A stretch of DNA of 13,470 nucleotides. It comes from an uncultured Clostridia bacterium. GTDB lineage: Bacteria > Bacillota > Clostridia > TANB77 > CAG-508. This document shows positions 7,292-13,470 of the stretch, piece after piece; the stretch's first letter is position 1; each line of letters begins with the position of its first letter. The notes under the pieces were generated by a model. The model made no database searches and was not told where the DNA came from. It saw nothing but the letters and a program-made list of their open reading frames with translations. The stretch is from NCBI GenBank assembly GCA_934131055.1, contig CAKOZB010000033.1, positions 1 through 13,470 of the forward strand, written 5' to 3'. The position numbers and the translations under genes are program-made.

Positions 7292-8565
7292 ATGATAAGT
7301 ATAAGAAAGAGAGGACAAGTGTACCAATATTCATTTGAAATATCAAAGGTTGATGGAAAGAGAAAAAGAAAGAGTAAATCTGGATTCAAAACAAAAAAAG
7401 AAGCTATGGAAGCTGGAATTATAGAGTACAATAACTATTTTAATAATGGTTGCAACACAAGAGATGAGAAAATATCATATAGTGATTATTTAGATTTATG
7501 GATTGAAGATTACAAGCAAAATATGAAGTATAATACCGTACGAACATATAAAAGTATAATAGAAAAATATTTAAAACCTAATTTAGGGCAATATAGATTA
7601 TCTGGAATAACAAGTTATCAATTGAACAACTTTATCATTGGATTATGCAATAAATATGATTATTCAAGAGATTATATAAGGAATATATTGAAAGTATTAA
7701 AAGTTTCTTTTAGAGATGCAACAGATTTATATGGTTTTATTAATTACAATCCAACATTAACTATAAAAGTGCCAACCAAATATGTAAAAAAAATCGAATA
7801 AATAAGCATCATTTATATAACCAAGAAGAAATAGACAAAATTCTAATAAGATTCAAGAAAAATGATGTATTTATATATGCTTTCTTAACAGCTTGCTATA
7901 CAGGGTTGAGAACAGGTGAAGTATTTGCATTAACTTGGGATGACATAGATTTTGAAAACAAAATTATAAAAGTAAAACATAATGTTTATGCTAAAAACAA
8001 AGATAACAAAGGCAAATGGTATATAGGAGATACCAAAACAGAAACAGGAGAAAGACAGATTTATATTTGTAATACATTACTAAAAATACTAGAAGGATAT
8101 AAGCAAAGACAAACTATAAACAAGAAAAGATGTGGTACTGATTATTATAGCCACTATTTAGAAGAAGTAAAGAATAAATATGGTAAAATAACTGAATATA
8201 GAATAATTGAAGTAAGAGGCAAAGTCAGATTATCTAATAAAATAAATTTAGTATTCGTTAATAAAAAAGGAAAATATTCTGGAACAGATAGTATTAGATA
8301 CCCATTTAAAATTATTCACAATGAATTTGGATTAAATAATTGTAGATTTTATGATTTAAGAGGAACTTATGCAACTAAAATATTACATGGTGGAGCAGAA
8401 ATAAGAGATGTTGCGGATTTGCTTGGTCATAGTAAGATAGAAACTACTGAAAATTATTATATATCAAGTACAGAAGAAACGAGAAAAAAAGCAAATGAAT
8501 TTTTAGAAAAAACAATTCAATCAGATGTTATAAATAAGATTATAAATTTTGATGAATTTCTATAA
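7292..8565 (+). pseudogene. Tyrosine recombinase (integrase), split by a -1 frameshift at an A8 tract
   Basis: This is a site-specific recombinase of the Tn916/phage integrase type. The first frame (7292-7801) encodes an arm-DNA-binding domain (about residues 1-50, RKRGQVYQYSFEI then a Lys/Arg-rich strand) and a SAM-like core-binding domain (about 60-155). It stops at TAA 7799-7801 right after eight A residues (7786-7793). The -1 frame continues without a break through the catalytic domain to 8565, giving 424 residues if joined. In joined numbering the catalytic set is R207 (YTGLRTGE), K249 (DTKTETGER), R357 (FYDLRGTYAT; the usual His is Tyr354), H380 (LLGHSKIETT) and nucleophile Y389. The tract reads A AAA AAA in slip phase at 7786-7792, so programmed or transcriptional slippage could restore it; a lost A (A9 to A8) or a sequencing error explains it equally well. 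Ribosome binding site GGAGG at 7281-7285. It sits at the left end of the element. Confidence 0.85.
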
Positions 8566-8621
8566 AAAGAATGAATCTTTTGTATATGTATATTGCGACG
8601 CAAATGTTCGTGATATTAATT

Positions 8622-8652
8622 GGAAGTGTTTGGAAAAACACTTCCTTTTTTT
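8622..8652 (+). terminator. Rho-independent terminator after the integrase
   Basis: GGAAGTGTT (8622-8630) pairs perfectly with AACACTTCC (8637-8645) around TGGAAA, followed by seven T residues (8646-8652). It insulates the defence operon from integrase transcription. Confidence 0.9.
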
Positions 8653-8664
8653 CAACTTTTGTGA

Positions 8665-8670
8665 TAAAAT
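8665..8670 (+). promoter_or_regulatory. Candidate -10 box of the nuclease/HerA operon
   Basis: TAAAAT lies 28 bases before the first operon gene, immediately after the terminator. No good -35 is visible; at 17-bp spacing it would overlap the terminator (TTCCTT, 8642-8647). The operon needs a promoter in this short gap, but the exact site is uncertain. Confidence 0.35.
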
Positions 8671-8697
8671 ACGAAAAAAAGTAACTATGGAGGAATA

Positions 8698-9894
8698 ATG
8701 AAATCTAGAAATGCAAACGAAACAATATTAGGATATTTTTATCAGTTTGATAAAACAATTATAGAGATACTTAAACAAACTGATGACAATAATATAATAA
8801 CTGTTGAAGGGATAGAAGATATAGATGTAGAAAAAGCAAATGAAGTAGAAACAATACAATGTAAGTATCATGAAGCATTAGAATATAATAATTCCTCAAT
8901 AAAAAAAGCAATTATTCTTTTATTAAGAAATTATGTTAATAATCCACAAGCAAATTATAAATATACGCTATACGCATATTTTAAATCAGGAAATGAAAAA
9001 CTAAAATTGCCATTAAATCTAGATTATTTAAAAAGTAATTTTCTAGAGTATAAAGAGAATGGCAAAGAACATAAAGTGTATGAAGAATTAAGTGTTGATA
9101 ATACAAATTTAGAAAAATTCATTAAAGTTTTAAATATTGAACTAATAGATACAGATTATCAAGAACAAAAAAATAATGTGATAAAATTATTAATGCAACA
9201 ATTCAATTGTACAGAGACTGATGCAGAAAATTTTTATTATGGAAATGCTATAAATGAAATTATAAAATTAGCGACCAAATCAGAGATAACTCAAAGAAAA
9301 ATAAATAAAAAAGATTTTATAACAAGAATAAACAAAAAAGAAGTTTTATTTAATAATTGGATTAATGAATTTATAGGAAGAAAAAATTTATTGAAAAAAT
9401 TGAGAAATGATTATTTTACATATACGAATATTTCACCAAATGAAAGAATTTTTTTGATAGATTTTGGAAATGAAAAAGAATTTGAATTGAAAGAAATTAT
9501 CAATTGTATTATAAAAAAATGGACTAAGATATTAAAAAGAGAAAGCAATTCTTATTGTCCATACATTTTTATAAATAATTATGATAAAAATAAATTGATT
9601 GAACTGAAAAAGGATTTATATAGTGATGGAATAAAATTTATTGATGGATTTACTTTTGATGGTGCAGAATTTAATGTTGAAGAAATTTGTAAAAAAGCAG
9701 ATTATAATAATGGTATTAAGATTAAATTTATCAATAAAATAGAATTTTTAGATGATATAATAAAAGAAAATAAGAAAACGAAAGAAATATATCAATTTTA
9801 TTATAATAAACCATTTTTTAGTTATGAAAATGAAAAAATTAAACATATAAAGATCCAAATAAAAAATATAAACGAGATAAAGGAGATAATATAA
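8698..9894 (+). CDS. DUF4297/Cap4-like PD-(D/E)xK nuclease, HerA partner
   Basis: This 398-residue protein has an N-terminal region that fits the DUF4297/Cap4-type dsDNA endonuclease fold. A GY-x-x-Q element (G12, Y13, Q16) precedes VEGIEDIDV, with E37, E40, D41 and D43 as candidate acidic residues, and then ETIQCKYH, with the Q54-x-K56 half of a PD-(D/E)xK site. After this nuclease-like part (about 1-110), residues 185-220 form a helical segment with basic residues (QRKINKKDF), followed by a C-terminal alpha/beta region (about 225-398) that I cannot assign. Proteins of this class placed directly before HerA form the known DUF4297-HerA antiphage pair, in which the ATPase ring organises the nuclease. 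The start is supported by GGAGG at 8689-8693, a rather close spacing of 4. The stop overlaps the herA start as TAATG, implying coupled translation and equal expression. Family assignment is by motif pattern only; a search is needed for certainty. Confidence 0.65.
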   Translation: MKSRNANETILGYFYQFDKTIIEILKQTDDNNIITVEGIEDIDVEKANEVETIQCKYHEALEYNNSSIKKAIILLLRNYVNNPQANYKYTLYAYFKSGNEKLKLPLNLDYLKSNFLEYKENGKEHKVYEELSVDNTNLEKFIKVLNIELIDTDYQEQKNNVIKLLMQQFNCTETDAENFYYGNAINEIIKLATKSEITQRKINKKDFITRINKKEVLFNNWINEFIGRKNLLKKLRNDYFTYTNISPNERIFLIDFGNEKEFELKEIINCIIKKWTKILKRESNSYCPYIFINNYDKNKLIELKKDLYSDGIKFIDGFTFDGAEFNVEEICKKADYNNGIKIKFINKIEFLDDIIKENKKTKEIYQFYYNKPFFSYENEKIKHIKIQIKNINEIKEII

Positions 9895-11615
9895 TGGATG
9901 ACGAAAATAAATTACAAGCAGAAGTTATATCTGTATATCCAGATAAGATAGAAGTCTTGATAGATAAAATAGAAGATTATAAATATGCTGACAATAGTTT
10001 AAAAGTAGGATCATATTTGCAAATATATGACAATGAGAATTCTATAATAATAGCAGTAATAGAAAATTTTTCAATAATTGTAAATGAAAAAGGAGATAAA
10101 CTTTATAAATTACAGTCTAGACCATTAGGAATTCTTAAAGGAGATAATTTTATAAGAGGAGGAGATTCTATTGCAATTCCACCTAAAACAGCAGAAATCG
10201 CAACTGAAGAAAGCATTAAAAAAATATATATGAGCAACATAGAAGAAAAAAATAAATTTGTTTTTTCGAGATTAGCGAATTTAAATAACATATTAGTGCC
10301 GGTGGATGGAAATAAATTTTTTAATAAGCATATTGCAATAGTAGGTTCAACTGGTTCGGGAAAATCAAATACAATTGCTAAAATTATTCAAAAGGCTGTG
10401 GAAGAGAAAAATGGCGATTATAATTTAAATAATTCGCATGTTATAATATTTGATATACATTCTGAATATAAGAAAGCATTTCCTAATGCAACTTATATTG
10501 ATATTAACTCTTTAAATCTTCCATATTGGTTATTAAATAGTGAAGAATTGGAAGAACTATTTATAGACACAGAGGCAAATGATTATAATCAAAGAAATAT
10601 TTTAAAAGAAGCTATAGTAAAAAATAAAAAGTTATATAGTGTTGAAGAAAAAGATAAAATTCATTATGATATGCCAGTATTTTTTGATATAAATGAAGTG
10701 GTTACATATATTGAAAATAGGAATAATGAAAAAAATAATAAAGAATTAAATAAAGTTGAATGGATTGACGATGGAACAAAGATACATCTTGAGGAAAAAG
10801 GAGAAGATATTTTATTTAAAAAAAATGTACAAGCATGTAATGGAACTACTACTAATACACAAAATGGAAGGTTTATTAATTTTCTAAATAGATTAGAAAA
10901 TAAAATAAATGATAAAAGATATAATTTCCTTTTAGGTGAAAAATCAAAGAGTATAAGCTTTGAGGAAACTCTAAAGAACTTATTGGGATATAAAGAAGAA
11001 AATGAAAGCAATGTAATCATTTTTGATTTAAGTGGCATACCTTTTGAGGTTTTAAGTATAACAGTGTCATTAATCTCTAGAATTATTTTTGAATATGGAT
11101 ATTATTATAAGAGACTAAAAGAAATAGAAAATAGTAGTGATACTGTAAGTAATGATGTTCCAGTATTATTGGTTTATGAAGAAGCACACAGATATGTTCC
11201 TAAAAGTGATCTTTCTAAATTTAGAGCTTCAAGAAATTCCATTGAAAGAATTGCAAAAGAAGGAAGAAAATATGGAGTAACATTATTATTGTCAAGTCAA
11301 AGACCTTCTGAAATATCGGAAACAATTTTTTCACAATGTAATAACTTTATAGCAATGAGATTAACAAATCCAAATGACCAAAATTATGTAAAAAAATTAT
11401 TACCAGATGTAATGGGAGGAATGATTGATAAAATACAAAGTTTACAAGCAGGGGAAGCACTGATAATTGGAGATTCAATTGTGGTGCCATCACTTGTTAA
11501 AATTGAAGAATGCATAAATAAACCCTCATCAGTTGATATTCCTTATTTTGATTTATGGAAAGAAAAATGGAAGGATATAGACTTTAAAAAATTAGAAAAA
11601 GAATGGCATAAGTAA
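9894..11615 (+). CDS. herA: HerA-type FtsK/HerA-family hexameric ATPase
   Basis: This 573-residue protein has an N-terminal HAS-barrel-like beta domain (about 1-95) and a RecA-like ASCE ATPase core. Walker A is GSTGSGKS (151-158). The sensor-like strand VIIFDIHSEYKKAFP (183-197) follows. The internal helical insertion (about 210-370) is typical of HerA, and Walker B is VLLVYEEAH (424-432, with E429/E430). The conserved EGRKYGVTLLLSSQRPSEIS block (456-475) holds the candidate sensor Gln (Q469) and nearby Arg residues for trans contacts. HerA proteins form hexameric rings that translocate DNA, in archaea with NurA and in bacterial defence loci with SIR2 or DUF4297 effectors. Here no NurA is present and the neighbours are three different nucleases. 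AGGAG at 9881-9885 and the TAATG overlap with the upstream gene set the start. The symbol is used at family level. Confidence 0.92.
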   Translation: MDDENKLQAEVISVYPDKIEVLIDKIEDYKYADNSLKVGSYLQIYDNENSIIIAVIENFSIIVNEKGDKLYKLQSRPLGILKGDNFIRGGDSIAIPPKTAEIATEESIKKIYMSNIEEKNKFVFSRLANLNNILVPVDGNKFFNKHIAIVGSTGSGKSNTIAKIIQKAVEEKNGDYNLNNSHVIIFDIHSEYKKAFPNATYIDINSLNLPYWLLNSEELEELFIDTEANDYNQRNILKEAIVKNKKLYSVEEKDKIHYDMPVFFDINEVVTYIENRNNEKNNKELNKVEWIDDGTKIHLEEKGEDILFKKNVQACNGTTTNTQNGRFINFLNRLENKINDKRYNFLLGEKSKSISFEETLKNLLGYKEENESNVIIFDLSGIPFEVLSITVSLISRIIFEYGYYYKRLKEIENSSDTVSNDVPVLLVYEEAHRYVPKSDLSKFRASRNSIERIAKEGRKYGVTLLLSSQRPSEISETIFSQCNNFIAMRLTNPNDQNYVKKLLPDVMGGMIDKIQSLQAGEALIIGDSIVVPSLVKIEECINKPSSVDIPYFDLWKEKWKDIDFKKLEKEWHK

Positions 11616-11644
11616 GAATATAATAATTAGTAAGGAGAAGAATA

Positions 11645-12223
11645 ATGTTTATACCAACTAAAGAGCATTTTTGTAATATAACGCCAGAAAAATTTGAAAA
11701 ATATTCATTGAAACTTCTTAAAGAACAAACTCAAGGATTAGAGAATTTAGAAATACAACATAATGTTATAATACAAAAGAGTGATGGAAATTATCAAATA
11801 GATGGAAAAATACAATTTGATGTAATGGGGATTAGATATGTTACTTTAGTTGAATGTAAACATTACAAAAATGCTATAACTAGAGAAAAAGTTCAAGTAT
11901 TATATGATAAAATAAGAGCTGTTGGAGCACATAAAGGAATTTTAATTTCAACATCAAATTTTCAATCTGGAGCAATTAAATTCGCTAAAGAACATGGAAT
12001 TGCTTTAATACAAATTGTTGAAGCAGATTTGACATATGAAATTAGAACAAAGCCAAATGTGATAATGGTGGATGCATGTAAAAGTTTATATAACAATGGA
12101 CAGCCATATATAGGAATTATGCAAATTGGAAGTAAGAGCGGTTTTTATTGTAAATATTTAAGAAATGATGATACCAATTTAAGAGACTTCTTAGTTGAAG
12201 AAAAGGAGAAAATTTATGAGTGA
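11645..12223 (+). CDS. Mrr-like restriction endonuclease (PD-(D/E)xK)
   Basis: This 192-residue protein has an Mrr_cat-type nuclease domain (about 12-130). It opens with the TPEKFEKYSLKLL helix; the active site follows as QIDGKIQFDV (D53) and VTLVECKHYKN (E70, K72), the D...E-x-K set. The family continuation GAHKGILISTSNFQSGA and a helix ending in FAKEHGIAL complete it. Mrr-type enzymes cut modified or foreign DNA; this copy lacks the N-terminal winged-helix recognition domain of full-length Mrr, so targeting may come from partners. The C-terminal 60 residues are unassigned. AAGGAG at 11632-11637 sets the start. It lies 29 bases after herA and overlaps the next gene by 8 bases, so it is part of the same operon. 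A role as an effector in the HerA system is inference. Confidence 0.85.
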   Translation: MFIPTKEHFCNITPEKFEKYSLKLLKEQTQGLENLEIQHNVIIQKSDGNYQIDGKIQFDVMGIRYVTLVECKHYKNAITREKVQVLYDKIRAVGAHKGILISTSNFQSGAIKFAKEHGIALIQIVEADLTYEIRTKPNVIMVDACKSLYNNGQPYIGIMQIGSKSGFYCKYLRNDDTNLRDFLVEEKEKIYE

Positions 12224-13256
12224 TAATCAAATAACAAAACAACCAGAAGAATCATATAAAATAATTAGAAATAGTGTGTTAACAGCACAATCAAAAGTAT
12301 ATACTGCTGTTAATTCAGCAATGGTACAAGCATATTGGGAGATTGGACAAGAAATACATAAGGTATGTGGCGAAAATGATAGAGCTGAATATGGTAAGAA
12401 ATTATTGGAATATTTATCTGAACATTTAACAAAAGAATTTGGAAAAGGTTTTACTGTTGCAAATTTGAAAAATATGAGGCAGTTTTATCGTACTTTTCCA
12501 ATTCGCCAGACACTGTCTAGCGAATTGAGTTGGTCACATTATAATTTATTAATGAGAATTGAAGATAATAAGGCAAGAGAGTTTTATGCTAATGAAAGTG
12601 TAAAAGGAAATTGGAGTGTAAGACAATTAAAAAGACAAATAGGAGCATTTTACTATGAAAGATTATTAGCAAGTCAAGACAAAGATTCAGTAACAAATGA
12701 AATGGGGTTACCAGAAAAAGTTGAACCCAAAAATATTATAAGAGATCCATATGTATTAGAATTTTTAGGATTAGAAGGAAAGACAAGTTTTTATGAAAAA
12801 GACTTGGAACAAGCAATAATCAACCATTTACAAAAATTTTTATTAGAATTAGGAAGAGGATTTTCTTTTGTAGCAAGACAGCAGAAAATAACTTTTGATG
12901 GAAGACATTTCTTTATTGATTTAGTATTTTACAACTATATATTAAAATGTTTTGTAATAATAGATTTAAAATTGGGGGATTTAACACATCAAGATTTAGG
13001 ACAAATGCAAATGTATGTTAATTATTATACACGAGAAATGATGAATGAAGGAGATAATCCGCCTATTGGAATCGTACTTTGTGCAGATAAAAGTGACCAA
13101 GTTGTAAAATATACTTTACCAGAAGATAACAATCAAATTTTTGCTTCAAAGTATAAGTTATATTTACCAACAGAAGAAGAATTTAAGAAAGAACTAAATT
13201 TAGATAACTATGTAAAAAAGAAAGAAAATGAAAGTAAGAACGATGTGAAAATATGA
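12216..13256 (+). CDS. YhcG/DUF1016 family PD-(D/E)xK nuclease
   Basis: This 346-residue protein has the two-domain layout of the YhcG/DUF1016 family. The N-terminal helical DUF1016_N domain spans about 11-150: YWEIGQEI, then FTVANLKNMRQFYRTFP and LSWSHYNLLMRIED. The C-terminal PD-(D/E)xK nuclease spans about 175-330, with FFIDLVFYN (D235), VIIDLK (D250, K252), the upstream helix Glu E198 and QMQMYVNYY after the core. Family members are widespread in restriction-modification and defence islands and are predicted DNA nucleases; the target is not established. I chose ATG 12216 over an upstream in-frame TTG at 12195 because AAGGAG at 12203-12208 is spaced 7 bases from it. This leaves an 8-base overlap with the mrr-like gene. 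The tail is Lys/Glu/Asn-rich. A 29-bp near-perfect palindrome lies inside the gene (12499-12527). No clear terminator follows. Confidence 0.92.
   Translation: MSDNQITKQPEESYKIIRNSVLTAQSKVYTAVNSAMVQAYWEIGQEIHKVCGENDRAEYGKKLLEYLSEHLTKEFGKGFTVANLKNMRQFYRTFPIRQTLSSELSWSHYNLLMRIEDNKAREFYANESVKGNWSVRQLKRQIGAFYYERLLASQDKDSVTNEMGLPEKVEPKNIIRDPYVLEFLGLEGKTSFYEKDLEQAIINHLQKFLLELGRGFSFVARQQKITFDGRHFFIDLVFYNYILKCFVIIDLKLGDLTHQDLGQMQMYVNYYTREMMNEGDNPPIGIVLCADKSDQVVKYTLPEDNNQIFASKYKLYLPTEEEFKKELNLDNYVKKKENESKNDVKI
12499..12527. repeat. 29-bp near-perfect palindrome inside the yhcG-like gene
   Basis: Outer arms CAATTCGC (12499-12506) and GCGAATTG (12520-12527) and inner arms AGACA (12508-12512) and TGTCT (12514-12518) are perfectly complementary. 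Only one opposed pair (12507/12519) mismatches and one central base is unpaired. It encodes IRQTLSSEL between the two DUF1016 helices. Part of the left side, TTTTCCAATTCGC (12494-12506), recurs exactly at 13374-13386. Confidence 0.6.
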
Positions 13257-13316
13257 GTTAAATTATCTGTGAAAAAAATAGAAAAAATCAATAATATAAA
13301 ATTGAATCTCAGTAGT

Positions 13317-13345
13317 TTGACTAATCTTAATATATAGTATATAAT
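13317..13345 (+). promoter_or_regulatory. Strong rightward promoter beyond the operon
   Basis: TTGACT (13317-13322) and TATAAT (13340-13345) are 17 bases apart, one mismatch from full consensus. No supportable gene follows it within the window, so it drives either a gene past the right edge or a small RNA. Confidence 0.55.
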
Positions 13346-13373
13346 TATGAACAGAAAAAACACAAATGTATGA

Positions 13374-13386
13374 TTTTCCAATTCGC
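13374..13386 (+). repeat. Second copy of a 13-bp sequence from the yhcG-like gene
   Basis: TTTTCCAATTCGC here is identical to 12494-12506, the left arm of the palindrome in the yhcG-like gene. Flanking bases differ. It may be chance or a recognition sequence; its C/G content makes it more distinctive than usual repeats in this AT-rich DNA. Confidence 0.5.
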
Positions 13387-13409
13387 ACAATTTATTGAAC
13401 TTTGAAATA

Positions 13410-13418
13410 TGGTATAAT
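13410..13418 (+). promoter_or_regulatory. Extended -10 promoter near the right edge
   Basis: A consensus TATAAT lies at 13413-13418, preceded by TGG to form an extended -10. The -35 at 16-bp spacing is weak (TTTATT, 13391-13396). It points out of the window; the right-end repeats would lie in its leader. Confidence 0.45.
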
Positions 13419-13435
13419 GATGGCAGTGAACGGAT

Positions 13436-13462
13436 GTGGACGGTGTCCACAATTTGTCCACA
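13436..13462 (+). repeat. Right-end tandem repeat, two TGTCCACA with 11-bp period, plus inverted copy
   Basis: TGTCCACA occurs at 13444-13451 and 13455-13462, one helical turn apart. An inverted GTGGAC at 13436-13441 forms a perfect hairpin-type repeat with GTCCAC at 13445-13450 around GGT. The tandem pair mirrors the TTGTCAAC pair next to secA, in the same orientation. Probably an arm-type integrase site near attR (inference). Confidence 0.6.
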
Positions 13463-13470
13463 GTAGAGAA

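Larger units (their letters stand above)
7168..13462 (+). mobile_element. Small integrated element carrying an integrase and a nuclease/HerA defence operon
   Basis: The span from just after secA to the right window end holds a tyrosine recombinase next to one edge and a cargo operon of defence-type genes. It is visibly more A/T-rich in third codon positions than secA. Each edge carries a pair of 8-bp direct repeats with an 11-bp period (7168-7186 and 13444-13462), as expected for arm-type sites bound by the N-terminal domain of this kind of integrase. The core attachment sites were not identified: I found no longer direct repeat shared by the secA 3' region and the right end, and the right core may lie past the window. 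The boundaries given are the outer edges of the repeats and are minimal estimates. Confidence 0.6.

Noticed and set aside
8593..8603. TTGCG-A-CGCAA inverted repeat after the integrase, considered as a recombination core or operator
   Set aside because: Only 5-bp arms, no second copy at the element edges, and directly before a proper terminator.
12195..12215. Upstream TTG start adding seven residues to the yhcG-like protein
   Set aside because: The AAGGAG at 12203-12208 lies inside this extension and is spaced for ATG 12216.
13347..13373. Short ORF after the promoter at 13317-13345
   Set aside because: Only eight codons and no ribosome binding site.
7125..13470. CRISPR array or toxin-antitoxin pair within the element
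   Set aside because: There are no regularly spaced repeat-spacer units, only two-copy repeats, and no short paired genes with toxin-like features.
7090..13470. Core att direct repeat shared by the secA 3' end and the right window end
   Set aside because: The best match found is a loose ten-base resemblance (CGGTAGAAAC near 7110 and CAGTAGAGAA at 13461), too weak to claim.

Overview
The window comes from a very AT-rich bacterium with strong purine-rich ribosome binding sites (AGGAGG type) and ATG starts. It carries a YtvI-type AI-2E permease of the kind linked to sporulation and a long SecA ending in the usual zinc-binding C-x-C...CC tail. Together these suggest a low-GC Firmicute, probably in the Clostridia. 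The species cannot be told from the sequence.

Left part (1-7124), chromosomal backbone. A truncated unknown gene runs leftward from 259. Divergent from it are a small J-domain (DnaJ-type) gene and a cysteine-rich CBS-pair gene. The J-domain frame closes at 692, but a perfect A AAA AAG slippery heptamer at 650-656 leads into an open -1 frame that ends in an ATGA overlap with the CBS start. Next come a terminator, an HD-domain phosphohydrolase, a YtvI-like AI-2E family membrane protein and a membrane-anchored OB-fold protein related to the YcgQ/TIGR03943 C-terminus. A second terminator follows, then secA with its own promoter. An inverted repeat lies in that promoter and a hairpin lies in the leader.

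Right part (about 7125-13470), a small integrated element. It holds a tyrosine recombinase broken (or recoded) by a -1 shift at an A8 tract, a strong terminator, and a compact four-gene operon. The operon encodes a DUF4297/Cap4-like PD-(D/E)xK protein, a HerA-type hexameric ATPase, an Mrr-like PD-(D/E)xK endonuclease and a YhcG/DUF1016 PD-(D/E)xK nuclease. The genes are tightly spaced (TAATG overlap, 29-nt gap, 8-nt overlap). The first two resemble known DUF4297-HerA antiphage systems; the two added nucleases make a composite locus that deserves attention. Each end of the region has a pair of 8-bp direct repeats with an 11-bp period (TTGTCAAC twice at 7168-7186, TGTCCACA twice at 13444-13462). 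These look like arm-type integrase sites marking the element's two ends.

The last 214 bases hold no gene. They contain two outward-facing promoter candidates, the right-end repeats and a small palindrome.
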